Below, one piece after another: positions 1 to 6,143 of a stretch of DNA of 7,489 nucleotides. Source of the DNA: Desulfobulbaceae bacterium (GTDB taxonomy: Bacteria > Desulfobacterota > Desulfobulbia > Desulfobulbales > UBA5123); NCBI GenBank assembly GCA_029865195.1, contig JAOUHH010000138.1, positions 1-7,489 on the forward strand, in the 5' to 3' direction. Made by a program: the position numbers and the translations under genes. Each line of letters opens with the position of its first letter. Within the stretch, counting starts at the first letter, position 1. The notes beneath the pieces were generated by a model. That model made no database searches. It had not been told where the DNA came from and saw only the letters and a program-made list of their open reading frames with translations.

Positions 1-800
1 TCGCCGATTTCGTCGAGCAGGATGGTGGAACCCTCCGCTTCGAGAAAAAGGCCCTTCCGGTCGGCGGTGGCACCGGTGAATGCCCCCCTGGCGTACCCGA
101 AGAGTTCCGACTCGAGGATGTGTTCGGGCAGGGCGGGGCAATTTACCGTTACCATCGGCCGACCGCTACGGCTGCTCATGGCGTGCAGGGCCTTGGCCGC
201 CACCTCCTTGCCGGTGCCCGACTCGCCACGGATCAGCACGGTGACGTCGGTGTCGGCCACCCGCCGGATCAGGCTATAGATCGACCGCAGTTGCGGCGAA
301 GTACCGATAAAGCCGGGGAAGCCGCCGGTTGCGAGCCGCTCCTGCAGCAGGCGGTTCTCCCTGAGCAAGCGGACCCGCTCCAGCGAGCGGAGGATGGCGT
401 GGACCAGATGTTCGTTGTCGAACGGTTTTTCGAAGAAGTCGTAGGCCCCCTGTTTGAGCGCCTGCACCGCGAGTTCAACGGTGCCGTAGCCGGTCATCAG
501 GATCACCGCAATGGCCGGGTCGAGTTCCTTGGTGCGCTGGAGCAGGGTGAGACCGTCGAGGCCCGGCATCTTGATGTCGGTGAGGACCACCTGCGGATGC
601 CAGCGTTCGAGGAGTTCCCAGGCAATATCGCCCGAGTTTGCGACCGTCACCTGGCAGCTGCATTTGCGCTCCACCACCCGTTTGAGTACCAGGGCCATGT
701 CGGCGTCGTCGTCGACAATCAACACCCTGGCCTGTTCGTCGCCGGGAGGGCAAGACGGTGCGACGGCGGCAAGCGATAACGGCAACCTTTTCTGAGCCAT
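1..800 (-). CDS. Sigma-54-dependent response regulator, NtrC type (3' end cut by window edge)
   Basis: This is a phosphorylation-controlled activator of sigma-54 promoters; 266 residues are visible and the rest runs off the left edge. Residues 25-140 form a receiver domain: acidic pocket D30-D32, phospho-acceptor D75 in LTDIKMPG, T103 and K125 in EKPF. A short linker leads to an AAA+ domain from about residue 162, with Walker A GESGTGKE (192-199), the sigma-54-contacting loop GAFTGA (239-244) and Walker B ILLDEIG (260-266). The Fis-type DNA-binding end expected for the family is outside the window. The ATG at 800 is preceded by AGAAGGA at good spacing and leaves a 24-residue leader before the receiver. 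It diverges from the membrane protein/kinase operon at 945-3377, so that kinase is its likely partner (inference). No frameshift is visible. Confidence 0.95.
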   Translation of the reverse strand, partial: MAQKRLPLSLAAVAPSCPPGDEQARVLIVDDDADMALVLKRVVERKCSCQVTVANSGDIAWELLERWHPQVVLTDIKMPGLDGLTLLQRTKELDPAIAVILMTGYGTVELAVQALKQGAYDFFEKPFDNEHLVHAILRSLERVRLLRENRLLQERLATGGFPGFIGTSPQLRSIYSLIRRVADTDVTVLIRGESGTGKEVAAKALHAMSSRSGRPMVTVNCPALPEHILESELFGYARGAFTGATADRKGLFLEAEGSTILLDEIG

Positions 801-861
801 GGATCCTTCTTGGATGTGGCAGCCTCATCGGCTCGTGCCACCGGTAGATGGAGGAGAAAAC

Positions 862-890
862 TTGTCAAGCGAATGACCAAATGCTAGCAT
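862..890 (+). promoter_or_regulatory. Sigma-70-like promoter of the membrane protein/kinase/receiver operon
   Basis: A -35 box TTGTCA (862-867, five of six consensus bases) is separated by exactly 17 bases from a -10 box TAGCAT (885-890, four of six). The -10 box is preceded by TG at 882-883, an extended -10 feature. Transcription would begin near 897, giving a leader of about 48 bases before the GTG at 945. This argues against an ATG at 897 as the start of the first gene. The -35 box lies in the near-palindrome CTTGTCAAG (861-869), which also reads TTGACA on the minus strand. Confidence 0.5.
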
Positions 891-944
891 AAAAAGATGT
901 GGCGATGCAAGGGACACCAAGGGCGGACTGAGAGGGGCAGGGGC

Positions 945-1415
945 GTGGCACTGAACGTCTGGCTGGCAACGCTCTTCGTCCTCGTGGGGCCGCAGCAGGC
1001 CCTTGCGGTGCAGGTACACGGCTCGCCCGAGGGACTCTATGTCCATCAACTGGGCCATTTCTTTTTTGCCACCGCCCTTCTCTTCCTGCTCATCATCCTC
1101 CACCGCCAGCCCATCGGCACGGGGAAGGCCTGGCGCTATTTCAAGTTCTCCCTTTTCTTCTTTCTCGTCTGGAATATCGACACCTTGCTGGTCCATTGGC
1201 TCGCCCTGCGGTTGCCGGATGAGTACTTCACCGGCGGGCCGCTGTGGCAGCAACGGTTGGCGGCACCCATCACCGGCGAGCGGTTGGCCTATTATCTGGG
1301 CCGTTTCGACCACCTGCTTTGTCTCCCCGCCATGTATTTTCTGTATCAGAGTTTGCGTCTCTTCGGCCGAGAGGTGGAGATGAAACGGCGACAATCGGAT
1401 CAGGGTGCGCCATGA
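945..1415 (+). CDS. Small histidine-rich membrane protein, putative sensory subunit of the downstream kinase
   Basis: A 156-residue protein of no family I can name with certainty. The GTG at 945 is chosen because a purine-rich Shine-Dalgarno stretch (AGAGGGG, 931-937) precedes it, the predicted transcription start lies near 897, and the protein then begins with a signal-like hydrophobic segment (residues 3-21, possible cleavage after ALA). Further hydrophobic segments lie at about 36-52, 66-88 and 124-140. Histidines sit at or in these segments: H25, H34 and H38 (HQLGH), H84 (LLVHWLAL) and H123 (RFDHLL). Such spacing could hold a heme or metal, but this is inference; no CxxCH motif is present. 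Its stop overlaps the kinase start (ATGA, 1412-1415), so the two are probably translated together and may form a complex. An upstream ATG at 897 in the same frame is less likely. Confidence 0.8.
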   Translation: MALNVWLATLFVLVGPQQALAVQVHGSPEGLYVHQLGHFFFATALLFLLIILHRQPIGTGKAWRYFKFSLFFFLVWNIDTLLVHWLALRLPDEYFTGGPLWQQRLAAPITGERLAYYLGRFDHLLCLPAMYFLYQSLRLFGREVEMKRRQSDQGAP

Positions 1416-2974
1416 ACCAGGGGCTGCCTCTGTTGCCGCTCTACCTCGTCGATTTCTTCGGGGCGGGGTTGATGATCGTCCTTTCACTGCTCGCCGTGAG
1501 GCAGGCTCGGCGTCTCACCCGGCTTGATCCGGAGAGCGTCCTCTGGGCCTATCTTTTCTGGCTTTCCATAGCGATGGTGGCCTTTGCCCTCTCCCGGAGC
1601 GTCGGCCACATTCTCCGCTTCGTTTTGGTGCTCACCGGATTTCCGTCGGTCTGGCAGACCCTTGCCCCATACAGCGGCGGTTTCAACAGCCTTGCCTTTG
1701 CAGCGGTGGCGGCGCTCACTTTTTCTTTTTACAACATGCACCGGGTCTTCGCGCGGATCAGGGAGGACGCCGATAAGCTCGCTGCCGCCCATCGGGAACT
1801 GGGGAATGCCCACGCCGATCTGCATAAACTCAATCAGCACCTTGAGGATCGAGTCACGGTGCGCACCCTTGAACTTACCCTGTCAGAGCAGAAGTTTCGG
1901 CGGCTCTTCGAGGGGTCCAAGGATATGATTTTCTTTTGCGATACCACCGGTCGGGTTTCCGACATCAACGACAGCGGCGTCGAACTGCTCGGTTACGAGC
2001 ATCGGCGGGAGGTGGTGGGCAAGCCGCTTGCCACCCTGTTTGCCGATGAAGAAAAATGGAGCCAATACTACTGCAAACTCAACTCCGTCGGCCATATCAT
2101 GGATTTCGAGGTCGAATTCCTGCGGCGAGACGGTTCCCGCCTCTATATGATGATCACGGCCAGCGCCATTCTCGACGCCAACCGCAATCTCCAGGGCTGC
2201 GAGGCCATTGCCAAGGACATGACCCGTTTTCGGGAGGTGACCGAGCGACTCATCCAATCGGAAAATATGGCCTCGGTAGGGCAACTTGCAGCAGGGGTGG
2301 CCCACGAGATCAACACTCCGCTCGGCATTATCCTCGGTTATACCCAGCTGTTGAAGGAGGACTTCGAGCAGCAGCCCGAGGTGTTTGATACCCTGCAAAT
2401 TGTCGAGAAACAGACCAAGATCTGCAAGCGGATCGTCGCCGATCTCCTGAAATTTTCCCGCCATACCACCTCCGGCGAAATGACCAGTTCCTCCGTCAAT
2501 CATTGTATTGAAGAGGTGCTCTCGGTGGTAGAACATAGCCTCAATATGGATCATATCTACGTTCAGCGCGAGTTCGCCGACAACCTGCCGGAGGTGGTGG
2601 TGGACCGGGAGCGGATGCGGCAGGTGCTGGTCAATATGTTCACCAATGCCCATCACGCCATCGGCGCGGAAGGCATCGTCGGGGTGTGGAGCCGCTATAA
2701 TGAATCCTGTCGGGAGATGGAGATCATCATTGGCGATACCGGCTCGGGGATCGAGCCTACGGTTATCGGGCGGATTTTCGATCCTTTTTTCACCACCAAG
2801 GGGGTGGGCACTGGCACCGGCCTCGGGCTTTCCGTGTCCTTCGGCATCATCAAGGATTTCGGCGGCCGGATCGAGGTGCAGTCGCCGCCTCGCGACCCCG
2901 AACTGGTCGAGGCGGGGATGCATACGGCCTTTCATATCGTCCTGCCGGTGGAAACGGCCGGGGACACCGGATGA
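1412..2974 (+). CDS. Membrane-anchored PAS-domain sensor histidine kinase
   Basis: A 520-residue sensor kinase. Three to four hydrophobic segments (about 10-29, 43-60, 64-77, 91-107) anchor the N-terminus and are followed by a charged helical linker (about 112-160) that could carry signals as a coiled coil. A PAS domain spans about 160-280. The dimerisation/phosphotransfer domain has the phospho-accepting H298 in VAHEINTPLG. The ATPase domain has the N box (N412 in TNAHHAI), the G1 box DTGSGIE (D442), the F box FDPFFTTK and the G2 box GTGTGLGLS (466-474), so it looks catalytically complete. It has no fused receiver. The ATG at 1412 overlaps the upstream stop; in-frame sequence further upstream lies inside the preceding gene. 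Its targets are probably the receiver protein next downstream and/or the divergent sigma-54 regulator. The signal is unknown. Confidence 0.95.
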   Translation: MNQGLPLLPLYLVDFFGAGLMIVLSLLAVRQARRLTRLDPESVLWAYLFWLSIAMVAFALSRSVGHILRFVLVLTGFPSVWQTLAPYSGGFNSLAFAAVAALTFSFYNMHRVFARIREDADKLAAAHRELGNAHADLHKLNQHLEDRVTVRTLELTLSEQKFRRLFEGSKDMIFFCDTTGRVSDINDSGVELLGYEHRREVVGKPLATLFADEEKWSQYYCKLNSVGHIMDFEVEFLRRDGSRLYMMITASAILDANRNLQGCEAIAKDMTRFREVTERLIQSENMASVGQLAAGVAHEINTPLGIILGYTQLLKEDFEQQPEVFDTLQIVEKQTKICKRIVADLLKFSRHTTSGEMTSSSVNHCIEEVLSVVEHSLNMDHIYVQREFADNLPEVVVDRERMRQVLVNMFTNAHHAIGAEGIVGVWSRYNESCREMEIIIGDTGSGIEPTVIGRIFDPFFTTKGVGTGTGLGLSVSFGIIKDFGGRIEVQSPPRDPELVEAGMHTAFHIVLPVETAGDTG

Positions 2975-2987
2975 GGAGGAGGTGTTG

Positions 2988-3377
2988 ATGGCGACCATCC
3001 TGGTACTGGATGATGTGTCGGCCTCGGGGGTCATGGTGCAGCGGATTCTCAGCCGCAAGGGACATCTCGTCCATGCTTTTTTTGATGAGGACGAGGCTTT
3101 GCGGTTCGCCAAGAGTGAAGAAGTCGACCTTGCGGTACTCGACATGAAGCTCAGGAAGATGGAGGGGGTTGAGGTGCTGGCGGAATTGCGCAAGCTGCAG
3201 CCGACGATCCGGTGCATCATGCTGACCGGCTACCCAACCGCCGATTCCGTAGAGCGCGCCCTTGGCCAAGGGGCTGCCGCCTATTGCGTCAAGCCGGTGG
3301 AGAAACAGGAACTGGAAGAGACGGTGGCGGCGGTGCTGGCCGATGGGGCGGCGCAGGCGGATCTGTTGTTACGGTGA
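2988..3377 (+). CDS. Stand-alone receiver-domain response regulator
   Basis: A 129-residue protein that consists of a single receiver domain with no output domain. Key residues are present: D8-D9 acidic pair, phospho-acceptor D52 in AVLDMKL, T80 in MLTGYP and K102 in CVKPVE. The ATG at 2988 follows a very strong Shine-Dalgarno AGGAGGAGGT (2974-2983) that overlaps the kinase stop codon, indicating high, coupled translation. Such lone receivers act as phosphate sinks, phosphorelay intermediates or protein-protein effectors; the sequence does not say which. It is the last gene of the operon and is followed by a terminator. A TTG at 2985 is a less likely alternative start. Confidence 0.93.
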   Translation: MATILVLDDVSASGVMVQRILSRKGHLVHAFFDEDEALRFAKSEEVDLAVLDMKLRKMEGVEVLAELRKLQPTIRCIMLTGYPTADSVERALGQGAAAYCVKPVEKQELEETVAAVLADGAAQADLLLR

Positions 3378-3452
3378 GGGGGCAATGGAAGTGGATGTAC
3401 ACGCAACGGCTGGCACCGTGTCGTGGCAGGTGAAGATGCAGTCACCGTTCAG

Positions 3453-3496
3453 GGGCGGCAGGGCGAGATTCATGCCCTTGCCGCCCTCGGTTTTTT
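3453..3496 (+). terminator. Rho-independent terminator of the kinase/receiver operon
   Basis: GGGCGGCAGGGC (3453-3464) pairs with GCCC (3474-3477) and TGCCGCCC (3479-3486) around a nine-base loop, leaving a single bulged T at 3478. A run of six T follows at 3491-3496 after a four-base spacer. The stem is long and GC-rich. There is no T-run on the opposite side, so it would stop plus-strand transcription only and not serve the converging DUF523 gene well. Confidence 0.75.
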
Positions 3497-3533
3497 GATG
3501 ATCGGCGCGATGGCGTCAAACAGTTTCGCCGAC

Positions 3534-3956
3534 TTAGAATTCCCGGAGTTGATACCCATGCCGGGCGAGAATGGCCGCCGTGACCCCCATCGGCGATGAG
3601 ACCGCGCAGGAGGGGCTGCGCGCTTTCAGGAATACGGCGCAAACGGCTTGTTGTCCGGCTATGGCAAGGACCTGTTCCGCGCCGAGACAAAAAGCGTTGG
3701 TGACATCCACGCCGTTACGGTTAATGACCCTGGCTTGGCCGGACAGGACGTCGTTGCCGTCGCCATCGACGATATCCGCTGCCTCTCTCGGCGTGGATAA
3801 CCCACCCAGTTGTTCGGGACAAAATGGAATCCATATTGCGCCGAGGCGGTCAATTTCCTGCCGGCAATCAGGGTTGGTCTTAATCTTGCCGTCGTATCGA
3901 CAGGCAATCCCGACCAGACAGGCGCTTACCAAGATGATCGGTGGGACGTGCGGCAT
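3534..3956 (-). CDS. DUF523 family protein (short form)
   Basis: A 140-residue cytoplasmic protein of the DUF523 (YbbK-like) family, whose biochemical role is not settled. Family hallmarks are visible: SACLVGIACRYDGK (residues 11-24), the PFCPEQLGGLSTPR segment (44-57) and KARSPSC (111-117). The conserved cysteines C13, C19, C46 and C117 could bind metal (inference). From memory of the family, SPSCG is normally followed by a G-x-IYDG-F type stretch before GVTA; here only about seven residues (AVSSPMG) lie between SPSC and VTA, so a conserved loop of roughly a dozen residues seems missing, without a frameshift. The ATG at 3956 has only a weak purine stretch (AAGAGA) upstream. It runs towards the kinase operon and its terminator. 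Confidence 0.85.
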   Translation of the reverse strand: MPHVPPIILVSACLVGIACRYDGKIKTNPDCRQEIDRLGAIWIPFCPEQLGGLSTPREAADIVDGDGNDVLSGQARVINRNGVDVTNAFCLGAEQVLAIAGQQAVCAVFLKARSPSCAVSSPMGVTAAILARHGYQLREF

Positions 3957-4269
3957 GAGTTAAAATCTCTTTGGCTCCAAGGGTAAACGAACCGGATTGC
4001 GTTTTAAGGTCTGTGTCATATGCCCGGCGTTACGGCACACTCATCGCCTGCCCTGTCATTAACAATGATTTAACCGGGTGTCCACTTTTTCATCGCAGGA
4101 TCTGGTGATGGCCCTGAAGGCGTATGTGGCAAGGTGTGAAAGCTGACGGGCCGATGCGTTCCGGTGGATTTGGGTGATTGCATGGATTCTCCTTCTATGC
4201 TAAGAGGTGAAAGGTCGTGGCGTTGCGCTCCTCGCCCATTCAATCCCAAAAGCTTAAGGCTTCAACCGT
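3957..4269. other. Intergenic stretch of 313 bases without a recognised gene
   Basis: This region separates the DUF523 gene from the divergent ftsB-like gene and should hold both of their promoters, but I find no convincing -35/-10 pair on either strand. It contains a 37-codon minus-strand reading frame with a strong ribosome-binding site (listed separately) and a small AT-rich hairpin, TCATT-AAC-AATGA, at 4056-4068. I recognise no tRNA, riboswitch or insertion-sequence ends. Confidence 0.5.
4070..4183 (-). CDS. Possible small proline-rich protein of 37 residues
   Basis: An ATG at 4183 follows AAGGAG with a five-base spacer, one of the better ribosome-binding sites in the window. The frame stays open for 37 codons to TAA at 4072-4070. 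The peptide is rich in proline, serine, threonine and histidine (for example HTPSGPSPDPAMKKW near its end), has no hydrophobic segment or signal peptide, and matches no family I know. It lies 113 bases upstream of the DUF523 gene on the same strand and could be co-transcribed with it as a leader peptide. Chance is a real alternative, because a frame of this length is common. Confidence 0.25.
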   Translation of the reverse strand: MQSPKSTGTHRPVSFHTLPHTPSGPSPDPAMKKWTPG

Positions 4270-4581
4270 ATGTTTTCTCAATTTTCACATCGTGAACACA
4301 AGCAATTCTGGACGATCTGCCTCGTCATCCTTGCGATGCTCAGTCTGTGGTTGCTCTTCGCGCCAAACGGCGTGATTCGATACTACCGGTTGCAAAACGA
4401 GATCGCGGTGGTTAAGGCTGAGGCGGCATCTCTCGATGAGCAAAATCAGGCGCTAGCCACCGAGGTGCGGCGCTTGCAGAAAGACCCCGCCTATCTCGAG
4501 GATGTGGCCAGGGAAGAGTATGGGTTGATCCGGCAGAACGAGATGATTTTCGATTTTTCCCGCCATTCAGAAAAGCATTGA
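4270..4581 (+). CDS. ftsB: FtsB/DivIC-family septum formation protein
   Basis: A 103-residue bitopic membrane protein. Family members bridge FtsL and FtsQ in the divisome and help activate septal wall synthesis. The order of parts is typical: a short cytoplasmic N-terminus, one membrane helix (about 13-31), then a periplasmic coiled coil (about 38-70) with hydrophobic residues at heptad-like positions (L41, I45, V48, A52, L55, L62, V66, L69). It ends with the family's conserved segment DPAYLEDVAREEYGLIRQNE (72-91). The length matches the family. The ATG at 4270 has a weak, rather distant AAGG upstream (4255-4258). No division, eno or ispD gene adjoins it here; the next gene encodes a PilZ protein. 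The closely related short coiled-coil protein FtsL is less likely given the conserved C-terminal segment. Confidence 0.85.
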   Translation: MFSQFSHREHKQFWTICLVILAMLSLWLLFAPNGVIRYYRLQNEIAVVKAEAASLDEQNQALATEVRRLQKDPAYLEDVAREEYGLIRQNEMIFDFSRHSEKH

Positions 4582-4681
4582 CGCGTCAGGCTTACCTGTG
4601 TTTATTTGTTTGACCTTTTTAAAGACACTACTGCGGGGTGGCTTTTGTGGAATTCCATTTTGAATGGGTTGGGAGGCTTGT

Positions 4682-5083
4682 ATGCGCGGCGATCAGTTGA
4701 ATACGGAACGACGGAAGGAGAAGCGGTACCGGGTCAATGAACGCGCCATTGCCGTGCTCAAGGTGGGCAGCCGTTTTACCAGGCTTGGTCAGATCGTCGA
4801 TGTCAGCCGTGGCGGCCTTGCCTTTGATTATCTGTTGCTTGACGGGGTGTTTGCCGAAACAAAAATGGAAGATGTGGTGGGGGAGATATCGTTGAATATA
4901 ATCACCGAGGACGGTTTCGTGGTATTGGAAAGCGTTGCGGTGAAGCCAGTGAATGACCGTCTGCTGCAACGTGAAGAACGGTTTTTTGCGACAGTACCCA
5001 CCTGTCGCTGCGGTGTAAGCTTTGATAACCTGTCGCCGGATCAGGGCCGACAGCTTGGCGAATTTCTCATGCATCACGCCTGA
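4682..5083 (+). CDS. PilZ-domain protein, probable c-di-GMP receptor
   Basis: A 133-residue soluble protein that is essentially one PilZ domain. The c-di-GMP-binding signature is intact: RxxxR (R11-R15, within ERRKEKRYRV) and DxSxxG (D40, S42, G45 in DVSRGG). A C-terminal CGVSF segment fits a late PilZ strand. I choose the ATG at 4682 because GGGAGG (4671-4676) lies five bases upstream; an in-frame ATG at 4664 would add six residues but lacks such a site. With no output domain, it probably acts by binding a partner. It lies 100 bases after the ftsB-like gene and may share its transcript. Its TGA stop (5081-5083) is one base from the stop of the convergent heptosyltransferase gene. Confidence 0.9.
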   Translation: MRGDQLNTERRKEKRYRVNERAIAVLKVGSRFTRLGQIVDVSRGGLAFDYLLLDGVFAETKMEDVVGEISLNIITEDGFVVLESVAVKPVNDRLLQREERFFATVPTCRCGVSFDNLSPDQGRQLGEFLMHHA

Positions 5084-5084
5084 T

Positions 5085-6143
5085 CTATTGCTGTAAACCC
5101 CTCTCGGGCGCGGTTCTCGCGCCAATTCTCTCTTTTTCCTTGATTGCCGTAAGTACCCTATCAACCGTGATGGCCTCCATGCATTGCCAGTGTGTACATG
5201 GTTTCCATGCGTAGCAGGGCGAGCATGATAAATCCTCCCGGATAACGGTGTGGTTCGCCCCGTACGGGCCGGTGCGCACAGGGTTGGCCGGGCCGAAGAT
5301 GGCGAAGACGGGCACCCCGAGGGCGGCGGCGATGTGCATCGGGCCGGTGTCGTTGGTGACGAAGAATTCGGCCTTGCCGATGATCGGGAGAAGTTCCTTG
5401 ATCGATGTTTTGCCGACAAGTGAAATGGCCTTGCCGCCGGCATGTCGGACAACCTCTTCCGCCACCGGCTGGTCGGATTTGCCGCCGATGATGATGGTGG
5501 GCACATCAAGCCGTGCCGCGAGTTCTCCAAAGCGCGCGGCGGGCCAGCGGTTCGCCTCCTTGCCAGCCGATGGGGTCATGACCACGTATTTTGGGGGCAG
5601 CCCAGCGCAAATGGCCGGGGCCGGGTCAAAGGGGGCAAGGGGGTAGCGGATGCCGTCAAGCCGGCAGCCCATGGCCTCGGCGATTTTGAGGTAGCGGTCG
5701 ATGGCATGGATTTCCATGCTGCCGTGAATCCGGTGGCTGTAGAAAAAGGCGCTGCCTTCGTCCGCTTCCTTGAAGCCGAGTTTGTAGCGGGCGTTGGCGG
5801 CCATGGTGATCAGGCCGCTGCGTAGGAGACCCGATAGATCGATGGAAACATCGAAGCGTTCCTGCCGCAGTCCCGTGATCAGGGCGGCGAGTTCCTGCAT
5901 GGTTTGCCAAAGGTTGCCGGCCCGTTTCCATTTTTCCTTGTCGAAGATCCACAGCCGGTCGATGAGCGGATGGCCTTCCAGGAAGGTGTGCAGGCCGCGA
6001 GCCACCACCCAGTGGATCGAGGCGTCGGGATAGTTGCGTTTGACCGTGTCGAGAAAGGGCAGGCTGTGGACGATGTCGCCCAAGGCGCTCGGTTTGATGA
6101 TCAGGATTTTTTCAGGCGGTTTGGGTAGCGGTAGCGGTTTCAC
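5085..6143 (-). CDS. waaC: GT9 family LPS heptosyltransferase, WaaC-like (heptosyltransferase I)
   Basis: A 352-residue glycosyltransferase of family GT9, predicted to transfer L-glycero-D-manno-heptose from ADP-heptose to Kdo-lipid A on the cytoplasmic face of the inner membrane. The N-terminal domain starts with ILIIKPSALGDIVHSLPFL; D23 matches the proposed catalytic Asp of E. coli WaaC. DLSGLLRSG and the HAIDRYL region resemble the WaaC subgroup. The C-terminal nucleotide-sugar domain has TNDTGPMHIAAALGVP and FGPANPVRTGPYG. Four cysteines (C307, C310, C316, C321) occur near the end, a pattern related to that in the WaaF-like neighbour. The GTG start at 6143 overlaps the gmhB stop (GTGA), preceded by GAGG. 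Acceptor specificity (first heptose or another position) cannot be settled from sequence alone. Confidence 0.85.
   Translation of the reverse strand: MKPLPLPKPPEKILIIKPSALGDIVHSLPFLDTVKRNYPDASIHWVVARGLHTFLEGHPLIDRLWIFDKEKWKRAGNLWQTMQELAALITGLRQERFDVSIDLSGLLRSGLITMAANARYKLGFKEADEGSAFFYSHRIHGSMEIHAIDRYLKIAEAMGCRLDGIRYPLAPFDPAPAICAGLPPKYVVMTPSAGKEANRWPAARFGELAARLDVPTIIIGGKSDQPVAEEVVRHAGGKAISLVGKTSIKELLPIIGKAEFFVTNDTGPMHIAAALGVPVFAIFGPANPVRTGPYGANHTVIREDLSCSPCYAWKPCTHWQCMEAITVDRVLTAIKEKERIGARTAPERGLQQ

Noticed and set aside
475..828. 117-codon minus-strand open frame overlapping the start of the sigma-54 regulator
   Set aside because: It lies in another frame of the regulator; the receiver and AAA+ motifs are all in the frame that starts at 800, and this frame gives arginine-rich sequence with no family likeness.
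1883..3220. 445-codon minus-strand open frame opposite the kinase and lone receiver
   Set aside because: Long but antisense to two genes with complete catalytic motifs; its translation is low in recognisable structure and typical of a GC-rich shadow frame.
4079..4146. Short plus-strand frame ending in LVMALKAYVARCES, looking like the tail of a decayed gene
   Set aside because: A stop codon sits just upstream and no family is recognisable, so a gene remnant cannot be supported.
4587..4620. CAGG-CTTA-CCTG hairpin followed by T-rich sequence after the ftsB-like gene
   Set aside because: The stem is only four base pairs and the T-rich tail is interrupted, so I cannot call it a terminator.
4610..4640. 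TTGACC as a -35 box for the PilZ gene
   Set aside because: No acceptable -10 box at 16-18 bases; the sequence there is GC-rich.
4649..4667. Palindromes GGAATTCC and CCATT-TTG-AATGG before the PilZ start as an operator
   Set aside because: Short inverted repeats of this size occur by chance; there is no linked promoter or known regulator.
4628..5530. 300-codon minus-strand open frame across the PilZ gene and the end of the WaaC-like gene
   Set aside because: It is out of frame with the heptosyltransferase and antisense to a clear PilZ domain; its translation shows no domain.
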